NCBI GenBank assembly: GCA_964017235.1
Contig: OZ024927.1
Coordinates: forward strand, 56,239,293 to 56,303,292
Direction: 5' to 3'
Length of the DNA stretch: 64,000 nucleotides
DNA from: Sabellastarte sp. h YS-2021
Lineage: Eukaryota; Annelida; Polychaeta; Sabellida; Sabellidae
The translations under genes and the position numbers were made by a program. This document shows, one piece after another, positions 40,626 through 52,837 of the stretch. Under the pieces are notes generated by a model, which searched no databases, was not told the DNA's origin, and worked only from the letters and a program-made list of their open reading frames with translations. Numbering within the stretch: the stretch's first letter is position 1; each line of letters begins with the position of its first letter.

Positions 40626-40682
40626 ATGTACAAACTATGGAGGGTCAATTACGTACAGCTTTGCAGACTAACAATGACTTAG
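40626..40682 (+). promoter_or_regulatory. Short ORF overlapping the HSF start codon
   Basis: ATG 40626 opens an 18-codon ORF in another frame that ends at TAG 40680-40682, overlapping the main ATG at 40637. If the mRNA starts upstream it could reduce initiation at the main start. Confidence 0.4.
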
Positions 40683-41113
40683 ATAGCATCCAAGCTCTTT
40701 CTGCAAACAAATTCCCGTATAAACTGTGGAAGATTGTCAATGAATGTGGGAGTGGTTCCATCAAATGGAATACCAGCGGTAGAAATATCATAGTACACAA
40801 GTCACAGTTTCAGGAAGAATATTTAGATCCATTAAAGAAGACTTTTAAAACAAGTAACATCGGAAGTTTTATCAGACAGCTCAATCTGTATGGGTTTAAG
40901 AAGGTTCAGCCAGCGTGCAAACAATACCCAGGCGAAAATACGGGAGAACAGGAAATCCAAGAGTTTCACAATATTTACTTCCGGCGTGGCAGGCCGGATC
41001 TTGTGAATGAGTTGAGGCGTCACGTAGGGGTAAGACGTGCCAAGGCGCACGAAGCCAGACAAGACCAGCTGAAAATGGAAGACGGGCGACCTGCTAAGAT
41101 CTTCAAAAGAGAA
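40637..41113 (+). CDS. HSF-like gene, exon 1 (DNA-binding domain)
   Basis: 159 codons ending at AGAGAA/GTGAGT, phase 0. Holds the whole DNA-binding domain. Confidence 0.88.
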
Positions 41114-44100
41114 GTGAGTTTCAATAGGTCAATATGGACCTCTTTATTAAGGACATATACATACTGTGGCACTACAGAATTGTCCAGTCTTATGAAAACA
41201 ACAGGTTGGGGCAATACGTAATTCAAGGATTGCTGGAACAGAGTTTAAACTCAAGGTGTGAATAAGGTAGAAAAATGCCAAAATTTGACCAAAAATTTAT
41301 ATCCTTTCATTCTTTCTTTAGGGTTACTGAACATATTACTATCTGTGGGCAGCAAATTTGATGCCGCCGCGATGAAGATACCCTTACCAACTGTGCTATA
41401 CTTTTTCTTTAAATGTTCAGGAAAATATAACCCAAGAGGTGCAGGAATACATGGGTGTACAATTTGTATCATATGAGAAGTTATATCAAGCTAGTATTTT
41501 AATTGGGCTCATGCCACACCTCCATATGCTAGTGAAATAGAGCTGCTGTAACCATGTCTAGACAAGCTCAAATATTTAACAACTATACCCGGTGAATATA
41601 TTGCAACAAATATTGCTTCTGTATACATTGCAACCTTTTACAAGAACCACATCTTGCGTACACATGGCAACTTTAACAAAAATATCTCTTTTTGTATACA
41701 TTGCAGTCTTTTACAATGGCCGTATTCCATATATTGTGTCTACAATTGTTAACAAGTATCTTCTCCATACATAGATGTTTATGAATGTGGATACAACTCA
41801 GCCACCCAGCCTACTGGCTGTCCCAATCTTCAGTGATGGGATACCCTACCTTAATGCTAATCTGCCCCCAGTGCTGGTGGAGTGGGATGAGGATAAGAAG
41901 AGGTGGGAGCCCAAAGGTCCAGCCATAGGGACTATCATGAACTGTACAACCATGGGGGATAAACTGCCTGAGGGCGCCCAGATGGGAGATACAACAGGTG
42001 AGATGGGTAGAAGGGAAATGTTGGGAAAATGTCCTCTGTTTTAATGATTTATCAGAGTTCAGGGAGAAGAAAATGCTAGTGACAGTGAAAAAGGTTACAG
42101 GTAGGGATGTCACGACTCCAAATATTTTGTGTCGGCTAATTGCTAAATACTGTTCGTCTCGGTACCAAATAGCAATAACCATCAAACTTAGGAAAGTACC
42201 AGAAATCTGATGTCACATGTTCTGAAAGACTAATTAAGTGTTAAATACATGTAATAAAGTCAAAATATATGCCCTGTAAAATGTATTAAATTTGCTAATT
42301 TTTTGCAACTTTTGATGCATTTTTTTCAGATAGGAAGCAGGCGATATAAGATCTATATGGTACTTCCTGTCTTACATGAATGTATAAATAAACTTTGCTG
42401 TAGCTTAATGTTATTTTTTTTTTTCTTTTTTTTTCTTTTTGTGGCAATATACAAACGTTTGATGGATTGGGGCCTTTTCTTATATTGAACAATTATTCGT
42501 TCATAAAAATAAGATACCAATATATGACACTGTTCTAACCACCATCGAGTAGTGAGCTAGTTGTGACTTCCCCACCATCAAGTAGTCAGCTGGTTGTGAC
42601 TTCCCTATGATATATTACATTTACATCATAATTTTTAGTGTACTGATTCTAATCTAATCTAATCTAATCTACTGCTTTGCAAGCGCAATATCTCAGTGCG
42701 CTAATTAATCAAAATCATTTTCCTAAGGAGAGTCAAGGGGCGTTCAAGGTCAATGATCCAGGATTATGGGTGTGGCCGGGAGGGAAGACAACTAAGTTGG
42801 GAAACTAGAGCTGAAGAGGTGGGTTTTGAGGTGCTTGATTGATTTGTGAAGTCTACGATCAAAATTGGGGGTTTGAAGGAACTTGAGTTTGGGGGAACTT
42901 CGCCTTGTATTTCTAGAAGAGGTGTACGGGTGGATTAATTGTCTTAGATAAACTGGTTGACCTTGGTTGAGAATTTTGTATGTAATAAGGCCAATTTTAA
43001 ATTGTACCCTGTATCTGACTGGTAACCAGTGAAGTTTTTTTAGTTGAGGGGTAATGTGAGAGAATTTAGAGGAACGGGTGACAACCCTGCAGAGTGAGTT
43101 TTGGACTAGCTGCAATCTCCTTAACTCAAAATTAGTGAGCGATAAGAACAATGAATTGCAATAGTCCAACCTGCTGCACACCAAAGCATTTGCCAAGAGA
43201 ACTGATGTGTTGAGGTCTAGGAGGGGACGAATTCTGTAGAGATCTCTGGCATGTACTCTAGTGGACTTTATGACCTGTGACACATGATTTGAGAAATTGA
43301 AATTGGAGTCGAACACTACTCCAAGGTTCCTGACACTTTGTGCTGGTGAGACCTGGTTTCCTAGAATACTGATGGGGAAATGAGGGAGGAGTTGTTTACG
43401 ATTTTTATGGGAGCCTATGAGAATAAACTCGGTTTTGTCTGGGTTAAGTTTTAATTTATTTGTAAACATGAAATTTTGAATGTCATTTAGGCAGTTCTTT
43501 AGTTTTTGGATAGAGTGAGAGAAATTAGCTGGTGAAAGTGATATGTATAACTGGGTGTCATCGGCGTAGAAGTGATAATCAATGCTACTGTGGGAGTGAA
43601 TGATTGAGCTGATAGGGTTAGTATAGAGAGAGAACAGAATTGGTCCAAGGACAGAACCCTGGGGAACTCCATACTGGAGCGAAGCTGGATGGGAGAGTGT
43701 ACTACCTATCTTGACCGAGTGTGTCCTTCCTGACAGGTATGATCTGAACCAGCCAAGTGCTAGCTCACTGATTCCATAATAAACATTGAGCCTGTCTAGG
43801 AGAATGGTGTGGTCAATGGTATCGAAAGCGGCGGATAGATCGAGAAGGGTAAGAGCAGTGACAGACCCTTTGGCCATATTAAGAAGAATATCGTTATGAA
43901 TATTTAGGAGAGCGCTTTCAGTAGAATGGTGTTTTCTATAAGCGGATTGGAAGGCAGTCAAAAGGCCGGCTTCATCAAGATGTGTTTGTAGCTGGACGGC
44001 TACTACCCTTTCAAGTATCTTTGAGATAAAGTTTAAATTTGAGACAGGCCTATAATTTTTAAAGACTTCTTTGTCTAAGGATGATTTTTTGAGAAGTGGG

Positions 44101-47100
44101 GTAACATGGGCCTGCTTAAAGAAATCTGGACACTTGCCTTGGTTAAGAGAAGCATTAATTATTGAAGTGATGGGGGAAATGAGAATATCGAGATAATCCA
44201 GAACAAGGAAAGTGGGCCATGGGTCTAGGGAACATGATTTACTAGGAGAATTCTAATAATTCTAGTAACTTCTTCCTCTGTTATAGTAGAAAAACTGGGG
44301 AACATGGGGGGAGGAGAGTCAGGGGTGATGTGTTGTAAATTGACAGAAGCAGAGAATGTTGAGCGTATTTTCTCAATCTTTTCTGTGAAGAACTCCACGA
44401 ACCTGTCAGCCAAAAGCTGAGTTGGGTTTATCGATGGGAGGATCTTAGCTGGAAGTCTGTGTAGGACATCACCCAGAACACGCCATAATTTTTGTGGGTT
44501 GTGATGATTATCCTGAATTTTTTCTTTAAGGAATTGGGATTTGGCCTGCATGCAGACTCTATTATATTGGTGAACCTTCTGCATGTACTGGGATCTATTG
44601 AAAGTAGATCTATTTCTTCGCCAAATGCGTTCAAACAAACGCTTAGTCTCCTTTGCCGCAATTACAGTATCATTCACCCATCCCGGGATGTACTTGGCCT
44701 TGGTGTGTTTGGTGTGTATTGGAGCATGTTTGTCAATAAGGGTTGACAAGGTAGTATGATATTGTTTATAGAGTGTATCTGCTTCTTTAGACAGATTATT
44801 AATCAGTTCAGAAGCGAGGAGATCTGCTTTCATTTTATCTTTGTTGATTTTGTGGTATTTACGAAAGGAGACAGTAGCATGGTCCTGAGATCTAGGAGTT
44901 ATAAAATTTAGTATGAAACTAACTGAAAAATGGTCGGAAAAGGCATCGGTGGTGTGGACTTTAGAAATATTGTCATTGTTGGATTTGGTTAAAACCTGAT
45001 CAAGGGTATGTCCATGAATATGAGTTGGAAAGTTAACTTTCTGAATTAAGTCAAATGACTCGATCAAATAGTGAAAAGTTTTTGAATTTGAACATGTTGT
45101 ATCAAGGTGCAGATTGAAGTCGCCGATGATAGCCAGATTTTCTGTGGTGTGATGGATGTCCTCCAAAAGGGACTGAAATTGTTCGAAAAAGGTTGTAGTA
45201 CTAGAAGATGGTGGTCTGTAAATATTCAAAAAGTAGAAAGATTCCTTATTCAGAGATATTTTGATGAGAAAGTTTTCAAAGGTGGAGCAGACCATTGTAG
45301 GAACACGGGATGCATTCAGTCCGTCTCTAACAAAAAACCCCAGTCCTCCTCCCCGGCGGGTTTCTCGCGGCTGTTGATGCAGACTGTAGCCTGGTGGGGT
45401 GAGTTCAGACAAATTGGCGTTTGTGGTGTCAGGTCTTATCCAGATCTCTGACATGGCAAAGAGATCGGTCTCATTGTCAGATATGAATTTTGCAATGGCC
45501 GGGTATTTGTTATTTATTGATCTGATATTTGCGTAGGTGACGTTGAGGCACTTGGGTGGTCCTGGGTTTGGGTTAATGTCACCAGCAAGAAGGAGCAGGA
45601 TAAACAAACGGGAAGGTGATAGAGCTGGTGGAATAAATATTGAAGACTTGATGCTAAAATGTAAACAGAATCTGGTTGTGGGGGGTTTAAAGGGGCAGAA
45701 ACTAACAACATCAGGACATTGAATGCTAGAGTCCATGTGGTGGTGATATGCAGCAATGACTGGTTGGATTGCCAGTAGAATATGGAGAAAAATCATTCTT
45801 AACAACTTGGGAGACTATAAGTTTAAAATGATAATAAAAATTGGGGTAATTGTGTGGTTAGTGTATGTATATTTGGAGAATGATGGTCCCCGATAACGGG
45901 GAATGTGGGCGATAAAAGGGGATCACACGATAAAGTGGGCAGATTGTGTGTGTAATTATCTAATTATTTGGTCAAAAGGGGGTTAGAAAAATGAAAGTTG
46001 ATTGTGGATTAAAGCTATAAAAATGGCAGACGTAAAAGTGTTTTTAAAACTGAAGATATTGGGTTACACGAATAATTTTGAAAAAACGGTACTTCCCTCA
46101 CGGACACACGCCAAACACTTGATTACTTAGTGTTCAGTTAATATGCTAACTTATTTCACAATCAGTGGCTTTTTTTGTATATCCTTGTTTCAGGTAGTAG
46201 CAGTTGAGAAGTTTGGTCCTCTGGTGGCTGCTGTTTCAGATGCACTGATTAGTGATTATTAGTGATTAATGCTGTCATCTTGCTATTTAATTGTGTTGTT
46301 TTAATACTTTATCTTTACATACATTTTCTCTCTCTTAAACATTATTTTCTTTACTTAAAAACATTATTTGAAACCTTTACATAACTAACCCTGTTTGCTT
46401 TGAAAATCTTTTAATCATTGTGTTGTTTCACTTCTCCTATATCTCATGATGTCAAAAACTGTTTCCCCAGCCTGTGGGTAATGAGATATCCGATGCTATT
46501 TTTAAAAGAAGTTACACAGAACACTTGATTACTTAGTGTTCAGTTAATATGCTAACTTATTTCACAATCAGTGGCTTTTTTTGTATATCCTTGTTTCAGG
46601 TAGTAGCAGTGAGAAGTTTGGTCCTCTGGTGGCTGCTGTTTCAGATGCACTGAGAAGTGTTCCCGAAGAAGAACTACAGGCTTGTCTGGGTCCAAAGATG
46701 GAATGTACAGACAGGTAGCCTAGGTCTTGTTTATTGATAAAAAGTAGGGGTGCAGCAGTACCAGATTTGCTAGTTCGGGATTCAGCGATTGTAAAACCAT
46801 CCCAATTCCAGGATACCATAAAAGTTTGACTTTCAGCATTTCCCCAAGCGAATAGACTTACAAACTGGAACTGATTTCCGTGATCCAAAATATTAAAGTA
46901 AAACTGCCACTTACCCTGCTTTATAACAGGACTTGAACACTTGATACACTAGCTGTGTAGATTTGCTGTATATGTACCTGGACTGTGTTAGAAAACACAG
47001 TCCAGACGTTCTTTAGTAGAATATCTTGACAATATATATTCTGTGTATGTTGTCAGTTCACTTTCAAACCAAAGAGTGCCTACTTCCGGTACTCACGTCT

Positions 47101-50100
47101 TTAAGCTGGTCCCCGATCTTCGGTGACTGCTAAACCCCGGATCACCACAATATGGCAGTTTTTCTCAAAGAAATCTCTAGAAATGCAATAAAATGTAGTG
47201 AAAAATGAGGTAATAGGTTATAATTTCTTCAAATTCATGTTTTGTATTTAATATTTTACATTTCCAAATAATTATGTTAGCTGACATTTATGATTCCGAT
47301 TGTGAAAGTGGTCACAGCATTTTAGTATAATTATCGTGATACCAACTCACCCCAAATAAAAAGTGATGCTAAATACCCATTGATACACAAGAAAGTAATT
47401 TATAACTGGTTTCTTCTTTTAAGGAATAAATGCAATGCCAATTATATTTCCTTTTCTACTTTTTCAAACCAAAGCAAAGCCACATCCAAATTCCAACTTA
47501 TCCCTAATAATCATATGAGATGAAATCACACCATATATCTCCATCTGATTAATAATTCTGCGTGATTGTAGGAAAAAAATATGTCAAAGACATACAGCAA
47601 AAAATCTGTTTCAGAAATTAAATGCAGTTTGACCTTGAACAAGGGGTCCAAAGTCGTAAAGATTTCCTAGAAGTCGGTTTGACATTCCAAACCCCTACGA
47701 CCACCCATAAAGAGCTATGAATGAAAATATTTAAAAAGAAAATAGGAAAAAGGCTGACATTGCAATGTTTTGTGGCTAGCCATGATCTTAAAGAAAATAG
47801 GGCTGCAAGCGAGCCAGAAAATGCGCCTCGATTCCTCGTTTTGAAAGAACTGACTCGGACTCGGTTAATCGCTTGATTATCGCCCACGAAATTAACTGCA
47901 TCATATTTTGACATATTATACCATATAAAACGCTCAAAATGTGTACAGTGGGAAAGAATGTTAATAATTCATTGAATTTTGGAATAAAGACTCCTTTATA
48001 TATAACACAAAACACAGGAAACTTTAGCCATTTTTATATTGCGGGATTTGAGGCGTCTTTGAAATATGTTATATTAAAATGCTTTCTTATAAATACATTG
48101 TTACGCACATATTTAAAGATTGCAAATGCTTAAAAATTATAAAATTGAAAACGGAAACACCTTGTATCAGCTAAATATATGAATATATATCCTGTCAGAG
48201 AATCCTGTAAGTTTCAATGTGTTCCCATCCGTAAAATTCACAAGATAAATATTTCAGATTTTAGAATGGATATCCTGAAATCCGACCTCATTAGATGCCC
48301 GTACAAAACTGCCAGTCTTCTCAGTCATCAATACTTTAATACTTTGAGAAGCCTTCTTGACAAGCACGCCCCAATCATGAAGAAAAATATACCGAGACAT
48401 GCCGAGACTGGTTTCATGAACTGTGACATCCTCAAAGCAAAACGACTCAAGAGGAAATATGAGCGGGCATGGCGTCGTGAAAACTCAGCCAGTAATCGTA
48501 GCTGATACCGGGTTGAATACCAAGGAAATCCCAAGGCTCTGTGGAACTGTTTCAAAAAGATCTTACACAGGTCCTCTGTTGCTGTTCTACCAGACTACAC
48601 AAATAAAACCGACCTTGCGAACACTTTCTGTAAGTTCTTCTATGACAAAATCCTCAAGATAAGATCCACACTGTAGTCATCAATACCATCTTCAGTTACT
48701 AGACCCAACCCCACTAAAAATACTCTGTCCTCTATCACACCTGTGTCCGAGGAAGAACTACTCAAAATTCTAAAGTCCTCACCATCCAAATCATGTGACC
48801 TTGACCCGATTCCGATGTCACTGGTCAAGGAGTGTGCTGATATTCTCATCACCCCCATCACTAAAATTGTAAATTATTCAATCACAGAAGGTAGTTTCCC
48901 CAACTGTTTTAAGATGGCATATGTCACCCCCCTTCAAAAGAAGCCGAGCCTTGATAGAAATATTCTCAAAAACTACAGGCCGGTGTCAAACCTCAGCTTT
49001 ATATCTAAACTTATTGAGAAGGTGGTGGCAAAGCAGCTAAATGAATTTATTTCGCAAGAGGGGCTCTTAAATGTCAACCAGTCTGCTTATAAGAGTTCCC
49101 ACTCCACTGAAACCGCATTGTTGAAGATTCAAAATGATACAGCTCTCTCAGTGGACTCAGGAAAGGCAGTGGCCCTAACATTATTAGACCTATCGGCGGC
49201 GTTTGATACGATTGATCATTCTCTTTTATAGGACTGCTTGCATGACTGGTTTGGTCTAGATGGTACTGTTTTGTCATGGATCAAATCGTATCTTTCAAAC
49301 CGTAAACAAAAAATTAAAATAGCTGATAGTTTCTCTGAGGCGGTAATTCTCCCTTTCGGAGTCCCCCAAGGCTCTGTATTGGGTCCTCTCCTTTTCACCC
49401 TCTACACTAGTCCCCTCAGTCAAGTTATTTCAAAATTCAATGTTACTCATCACCTGTATGCCGATGACACCCAGATCTACCTAGCAGTTGACTCCAGGAA
49501 TTTTGACTCTAGCATGGAAGAGCTGACCGAGTGTCTCAAGTCTGTACAGGAGTGGATGGACGGTGTTAAACTAAAACTAAACCCAGAAAAAACCGAATTT
49601 ATTATTATAGGTCAAAAAGCCATCAGAGAGTCGCTTGCACCAAATTTCCCTATTCCACTCCTCCAAAACAATATCTCTTCATCGGTGGAAGTAAAAAATC
49701 TGGGTGTTATTTTCGACTCAGACAACTCCTTTGACAATCATGTTGCCAAGGTTTGCAGAGCATGTTACTATCATCTTCGTGATTTGCGACGAATTCGCAA
49801 ATTCCTTGGAGTTGAGACAGCAATACTTCTGGCAAATGCTATGGTCAGTAGTCGTCTAGACTACTGTAACTCTTTACTCTATGGGGTAAGCATGTCCAAC
49901 ATAGCCAAACTACAGAGAGTCCAGAATGCTCTTTGCCGCATCATCTTCAGACTTGACAAAATGAGTCATGTTACACCCTTTTTGAAAAAACTCCACTGGC
50001 TCCCAATTCAACATCGCATCCTGTTTAAGTATAATCTTTTGGTATTCAAGGCTATTAATCTTTCACAGCCCCCGTATCTTTCAGCTTTAATAAGATCGAG

Positions 50101-52837
50101 CAGTCTCACTTGTGGCAACAGGCTATCTATCTCCTCAACCCGCCCTAATAAGCACATAGGAAGGCGTGGCTTTGCAGTAGCTGCACCAGCTGAATGGAAC
50201 AAGCTGCCACAGACTGTCAGATCTCAGCAAACAATAGATGGTTTCAGAAGCCAGCTAAAGACCTACTTGTTTAGGCTGGCATACCCCCCACCTTAGTTAT
50301 ACCCTGGCGGGCGCTTTTTAGATGTCGACCCATGCCTGTCCCTGGACTCTCCCTTCTTGGACTCAAGCGCATTAGAGGATATGTATCAATTTTGAGCTAT
50401 ATAAATCCTACTATTATTATTATTGTTATTATATATTTAAAGAAAAATCAAAATTTGTAGCAGATTTTATGTCTATTTTTAGTTTTTTTCGAAGACCCGG
50501 TTCAGTTTTCTTGACTTGAGTATTAAACTGAATTGTTGCTTGCTTATAGGGGACATAAGATATATGTGTTATACATATCAGTCATGATATATGGCCAGTA
50601 TGTGAATGCCAGGCCTAATGCCAATTAAACACCTAAATTTGTAGGGGCGTCACTACAAATATTTCATGTCGGCTAATTACCAAGTATTATTCGTGTCAAC
50701 ACCAAATAACTGTTGAATTTATAAAACTACCAAAAATCTTAAGTTTCATATTGCAAAAGGCAATGAAAATGATAAATATGTGAAATAAAATGAAAATATC
50801 TGTCTATAATCTGTAAAATTTAATAAATTTGCTGTTTTCCTGCGACTTCTGATGCATTTTTCTCATTCAGGAAATGGGTGATATAATAGGTATATCATAT
50901 AGTACTTTCGGTTTTACATGAATGCATAAACAGTACAGAAAACATGGGTGTTGTTGTATTTTAACTTATTTTATATGACAATATGGACATATTTGACAGA
51001 TTCAGACCTTCTGCTGTCTTTTACTACATTGAGCGATTATTCATACTTTAAAATATGAAACAGATGTATAGCACTATTCTAATTGTTGTCGATTAGTCGG
51101 CTAGTTGTGACACCGCCTCAAATTTGACCTTTAGAAGGCCGCCATAGGTCTTATAGTGGAAGGCCAAGGCCCCAAAACAAAAAGCCTCTAAGGTCTTTCA
51201 CATATATACATACATAAAAAAATTTAAAATGTCTGTGTAAAATGTATTTTAAGTTATCCAGTATTAAATGAAATCTCTGGGGCGGCATGACCGTGCTAAA
51301 ACTCAAGTATCCCAATCTTTTGTGTGGAGATAGACTTTCAAGAACCAAAGCACCTCAGGATCCCAATATACAGGAGTAATATCTAAGATATATCTAGGAT
51401 GTATCTCTCACTTTGTTTAAAACATACATTATAGCATAAACATCAAAATTCCCCAGTCATTGCCACACCCCTCAGAATTGGTTTTCACAAAAGCAACCTG
51501 GACTCAAGCTGCAGTGTAAACAAATCTGCAGCAATAAAACTACATAATAGCACCACAACAAAGTTGCAAATTTGTAATGTCATACGACTCATAACCCGTG
51601 TGTGACATCACAAAATCAGTCACCCAGTCAAGACTATTTACTTGCGGATAATTTCAATTTCATTGATAAATGGCTCTCGACCCCTAGATTTCCTATATAA
51701 TAAGTTAATAACAAAGTTGAAGTCATGTATACACAAACAGTAAAAGGGTTCACCAGAAAATTTGTCTACTATCAATGGTTATTCCTAAAAATTCTTTGTA
51801 TTTGCCGTTTTTATATCCTTGACGGCAAATCTGTTTTGGTATTCGACTATTCCATTTCGTAGGTTTCTTGGTACCCTACTTATTGTATGTTAGGCTGACA
51901 CTGGAAATTGGACCGGTATGTGGTATCTTTTACATAAATTTGGTTTTGTAGGGTTCTAGACTTATATCTACCCTACTTATAGTATGTGTACAAACTTTTA
52001 CTCTTTTTTTTCCTCAAAAGTGCAATACTTTTAATGATTTTTACAGCAAGGACTAAATTTGTTATTTCTTACGACACCGACATGTCACCTATTTAAGAAT
52101 AATATACAGATTTCTTAAGCTATCGCATACAGAGAAATATGGGGACCACTAGTTGAGTAGCCACCTCTTTGCAGTGAGGTTTTTTTCTGGTGAATGTTAC
52201 TTTATATTAGCTGTTTTACTATATAATTCACTATTAAGTGATTAATTGTAGCCTATAAAGTTTGTTCTCTTGTGTACTGTCATATCTTTTTTTGTGTATT
52301 TCTGCTACGTTATAGGTAAAAAAGCAAGAAAAAAATAAGTTATACAATTCAGCATTTTCACGATGGAAGTGTTTGTCATCAACCTGATTAGTATTACTTG
52401 TATGTTGCTTGCAATATTGCAAACATTATTAATTATTAATTTCCATTTGTTTACCTTTGTTGTCATTCATATCTAGGAAACAGTTGGTTCAGCAGATCCC
52501 TTCCCCAATTAGTGTGGAACCTTCTGACCCTTCAGGCTACGGTGTAGAGGAGTGTCCGTACCCCGCCTGTTTGTGTCCTACCCCTGTCCAGCCACCACAG
52601 TGTAGTGACTACAGCCCTGACTGTTGCTCTCCTTATTTGTTTGATGCCGGGGAGTTTCTCCACTCACCCACAATATTTCAGAATTCCTGCAAGTTTCCAG
52701 ACGAGTCTCCAATCAAGCGCTGTTCTTCTCCCATATTCAGTTCACCTACATTTTACTCTGGGAAAGACCTCATCAGTCTCACCTTCTCACCAATAGATTT
52801 CTCCTTGTCTCCCATCAACACACAGCACGAGTACTGA
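40637..52837 (+). CDS. HSF5/HSFY-like heat-shock-factor family protein, four coding exons
   Basis: Exons 40637-41113, 41775-41997, 46600-46714 and 52477-52837 join in frame (phases 0, 1, 2) with GT-AG borders at every intron and give 391 residues. Residues 26-130 form an HSF winged-helix DNA-binding domain: FPYKLWKIV at the start, the recognition-helix signature SFIRQLNLYGFKKV at 77-90, and FHNIYFRRGRPDL at 110-122. No heptad-repeat trimerisation region like that of HSF1 is evident. The C-terminal 120 residues are Pro, Ser and Cys rich. This matches the atypical HSF5/HSFY group, often germ-line expressed (family knowledge), rather than stress HSF1. Introns are filled with LINEs and MITEs. The start is ATG 40637; an in-frame TTG at 40613 is not a start. 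Confidence 0.85.
41775..41997 (+). CDS. HSF-like gene, exon 2
   Basis: Acceptor CCATACATAG at 41774, donor ACAACAG/GTGAGA. Encodes a Pro-rich segment including VLVEWDEDKKRWEPKG. Confidence 0.8.
42102..42607. mobile_element. hAT-like MITE in HSF intron 2, copy 1
   Basis: TAGGGATGTCACGAC at the left and GTTGTGACTTCCCTA at the right are near inverted repeats. The body matches 50642-51117. No target duplication is visible. Confidence 0.6.
42792..44253 (-). pseudogene. LINE ORF2, reverse-transcriptase half
   Basis: The open frame runs from about 44253 down to TAG 42792. RT landmarks: NYRPVSNLNFISKILE, TAFQSAYRKHHSTESALL, LDLSAAFDTIDH, GVPQGSVLGPILFSLY, catalytic FYADDTQLY, NKLKLNPDKTEFILIG, and the thumb motif LKKLHWLPVRYRVQFK. 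No nonsense codon within this half; it is separated from the endonuclease half only by the frameshift. Confidence 0.88.
44225..45796 (-). pseudogene. LINE ORF2, N-terminal part: 2A-like motif and APE endonuclease
   Basis: From ATG 45796. The first about 70 residues contain a hydrophobic leader and a hydrophobic stretch (LFILLLLAGDINPNPGP) ending in a 2A-like ribosome-skipping motif. The APE endonuclease follows: NIRSINNK, SEIWI (catalytic Glu), NIYRPPSS, IIGDFNLHLD and FSDHFSVSF. A basic linker, then the frame ends at TAG 44225 after a one-base slip relative to the RT half. 2A-like motifs in APE-type LINEs are established in other animals. Confidence 0.88.
46114..46246 (+). pseudogene. Broken duplicate of HSF exon 3 with its intron border
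   Basis: Runs parallel to 46520-46649 at a 405-406-bp offset, including the acceptor CCTTGTTTCAG. One inserted T (GCAGTTGAGAAG) shifts the frame, and homology ends after GATGCACTGA, so no donor is kept. The left limit coincides with the 5' end of the LINE. Confidence 0.9.
46600..46714 (+). CDS. HSF-like gene, exon 3
   Basis: Acceptor TTGTTTCAG at 46599, donor GACAG/GTAGCC. Encodes SSSEKFGPLVAAVSDALRSV and beyond, a helical segment. Confidence 0.78.
46978..47005. repeat. Perfect 12-bp inverted repeat
   Basis: CTGGACTGTGTT-AGAA-AACACAGTCCAG. Confidence 0.85.
48215..50296 (+). pseudogene. LINE reverse transcriptase with three nonsense codons in one frame
   Basis: One continuous frame with stops at 48503 (TGA), 48674 (TAG) and 49229 (TAG), and no frameshift. 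Landmarks: LKNYRPVSNLSFISKLIEKV, LLDLSAAFDTIDH, GVPQGSVLGPLLFTLY, YADDTQIYL and LKKLHWLPIQHRILFKYNLL. The catalytic YADD is kept. Confidence 0.9.
48215..50440 (+). mobile_element. 5'-truncated L2/CR1-like LINE in HSF intron 3
   Basis: Begins within the endonuclease-RT linker, contains the full RT and ends with (ATT)n at about 50409-50435. It differs in sequence from the 42.6-kb element, so it is another family or an older lineage. Confidence 0.88.
50642..51117. mobile_element. hAT-like MITE in HSF intron 3, copy 2
   Basis: Homologous along its length to 42102-42607 (ATGTCGGCTAATT, CTTCTGATGCATTTTTCTC), but clearly diverged. Confidence 0.6.
51118..52476. other. Remainder of HSF intron 3
   Basis: No gene or repeat that I can support. 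Confidence 0.4.
52477..52837 (+). CDS. HSF-like gene, exon 4 (C-terminus)
   Basis: Acceptor TTCATATCTAG at 52476; phase 2 joins to give Arg-Lys-Gln-Leu. Encodes a Pro/Ser/Cys-rich tail ending at TGA 52835-52837; possible activation domain. Confidence 0.8.

Larger units (their letters stand above)
42643..46113 (-). mobile_element. Nearly full-length L2/CR1-like LINE in HSF intron 2
   Basis: Minus-strand element with an endonuclease-RT ORF, a 5' leader of about 300 bp and a 3' end in (TTAGA)n repeats (42647-42671). The ORF is broken by a single one-base frameshift near 44250, so insertion is recent. Confidence 0.88.

Noticed and set aside
40613..40636. N-terminal extension of the HSF protein from TTG
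   Set aside because: A non-ATG start is not expected; ATG 40637 precedes the whole domain.
42102..42607. Target-site duplication for the hAT-like MITE
   Set aside because: The 8-bp flanks GTTACAGG and TGATATAT do not match, so the superfamily call rests only on the ends.
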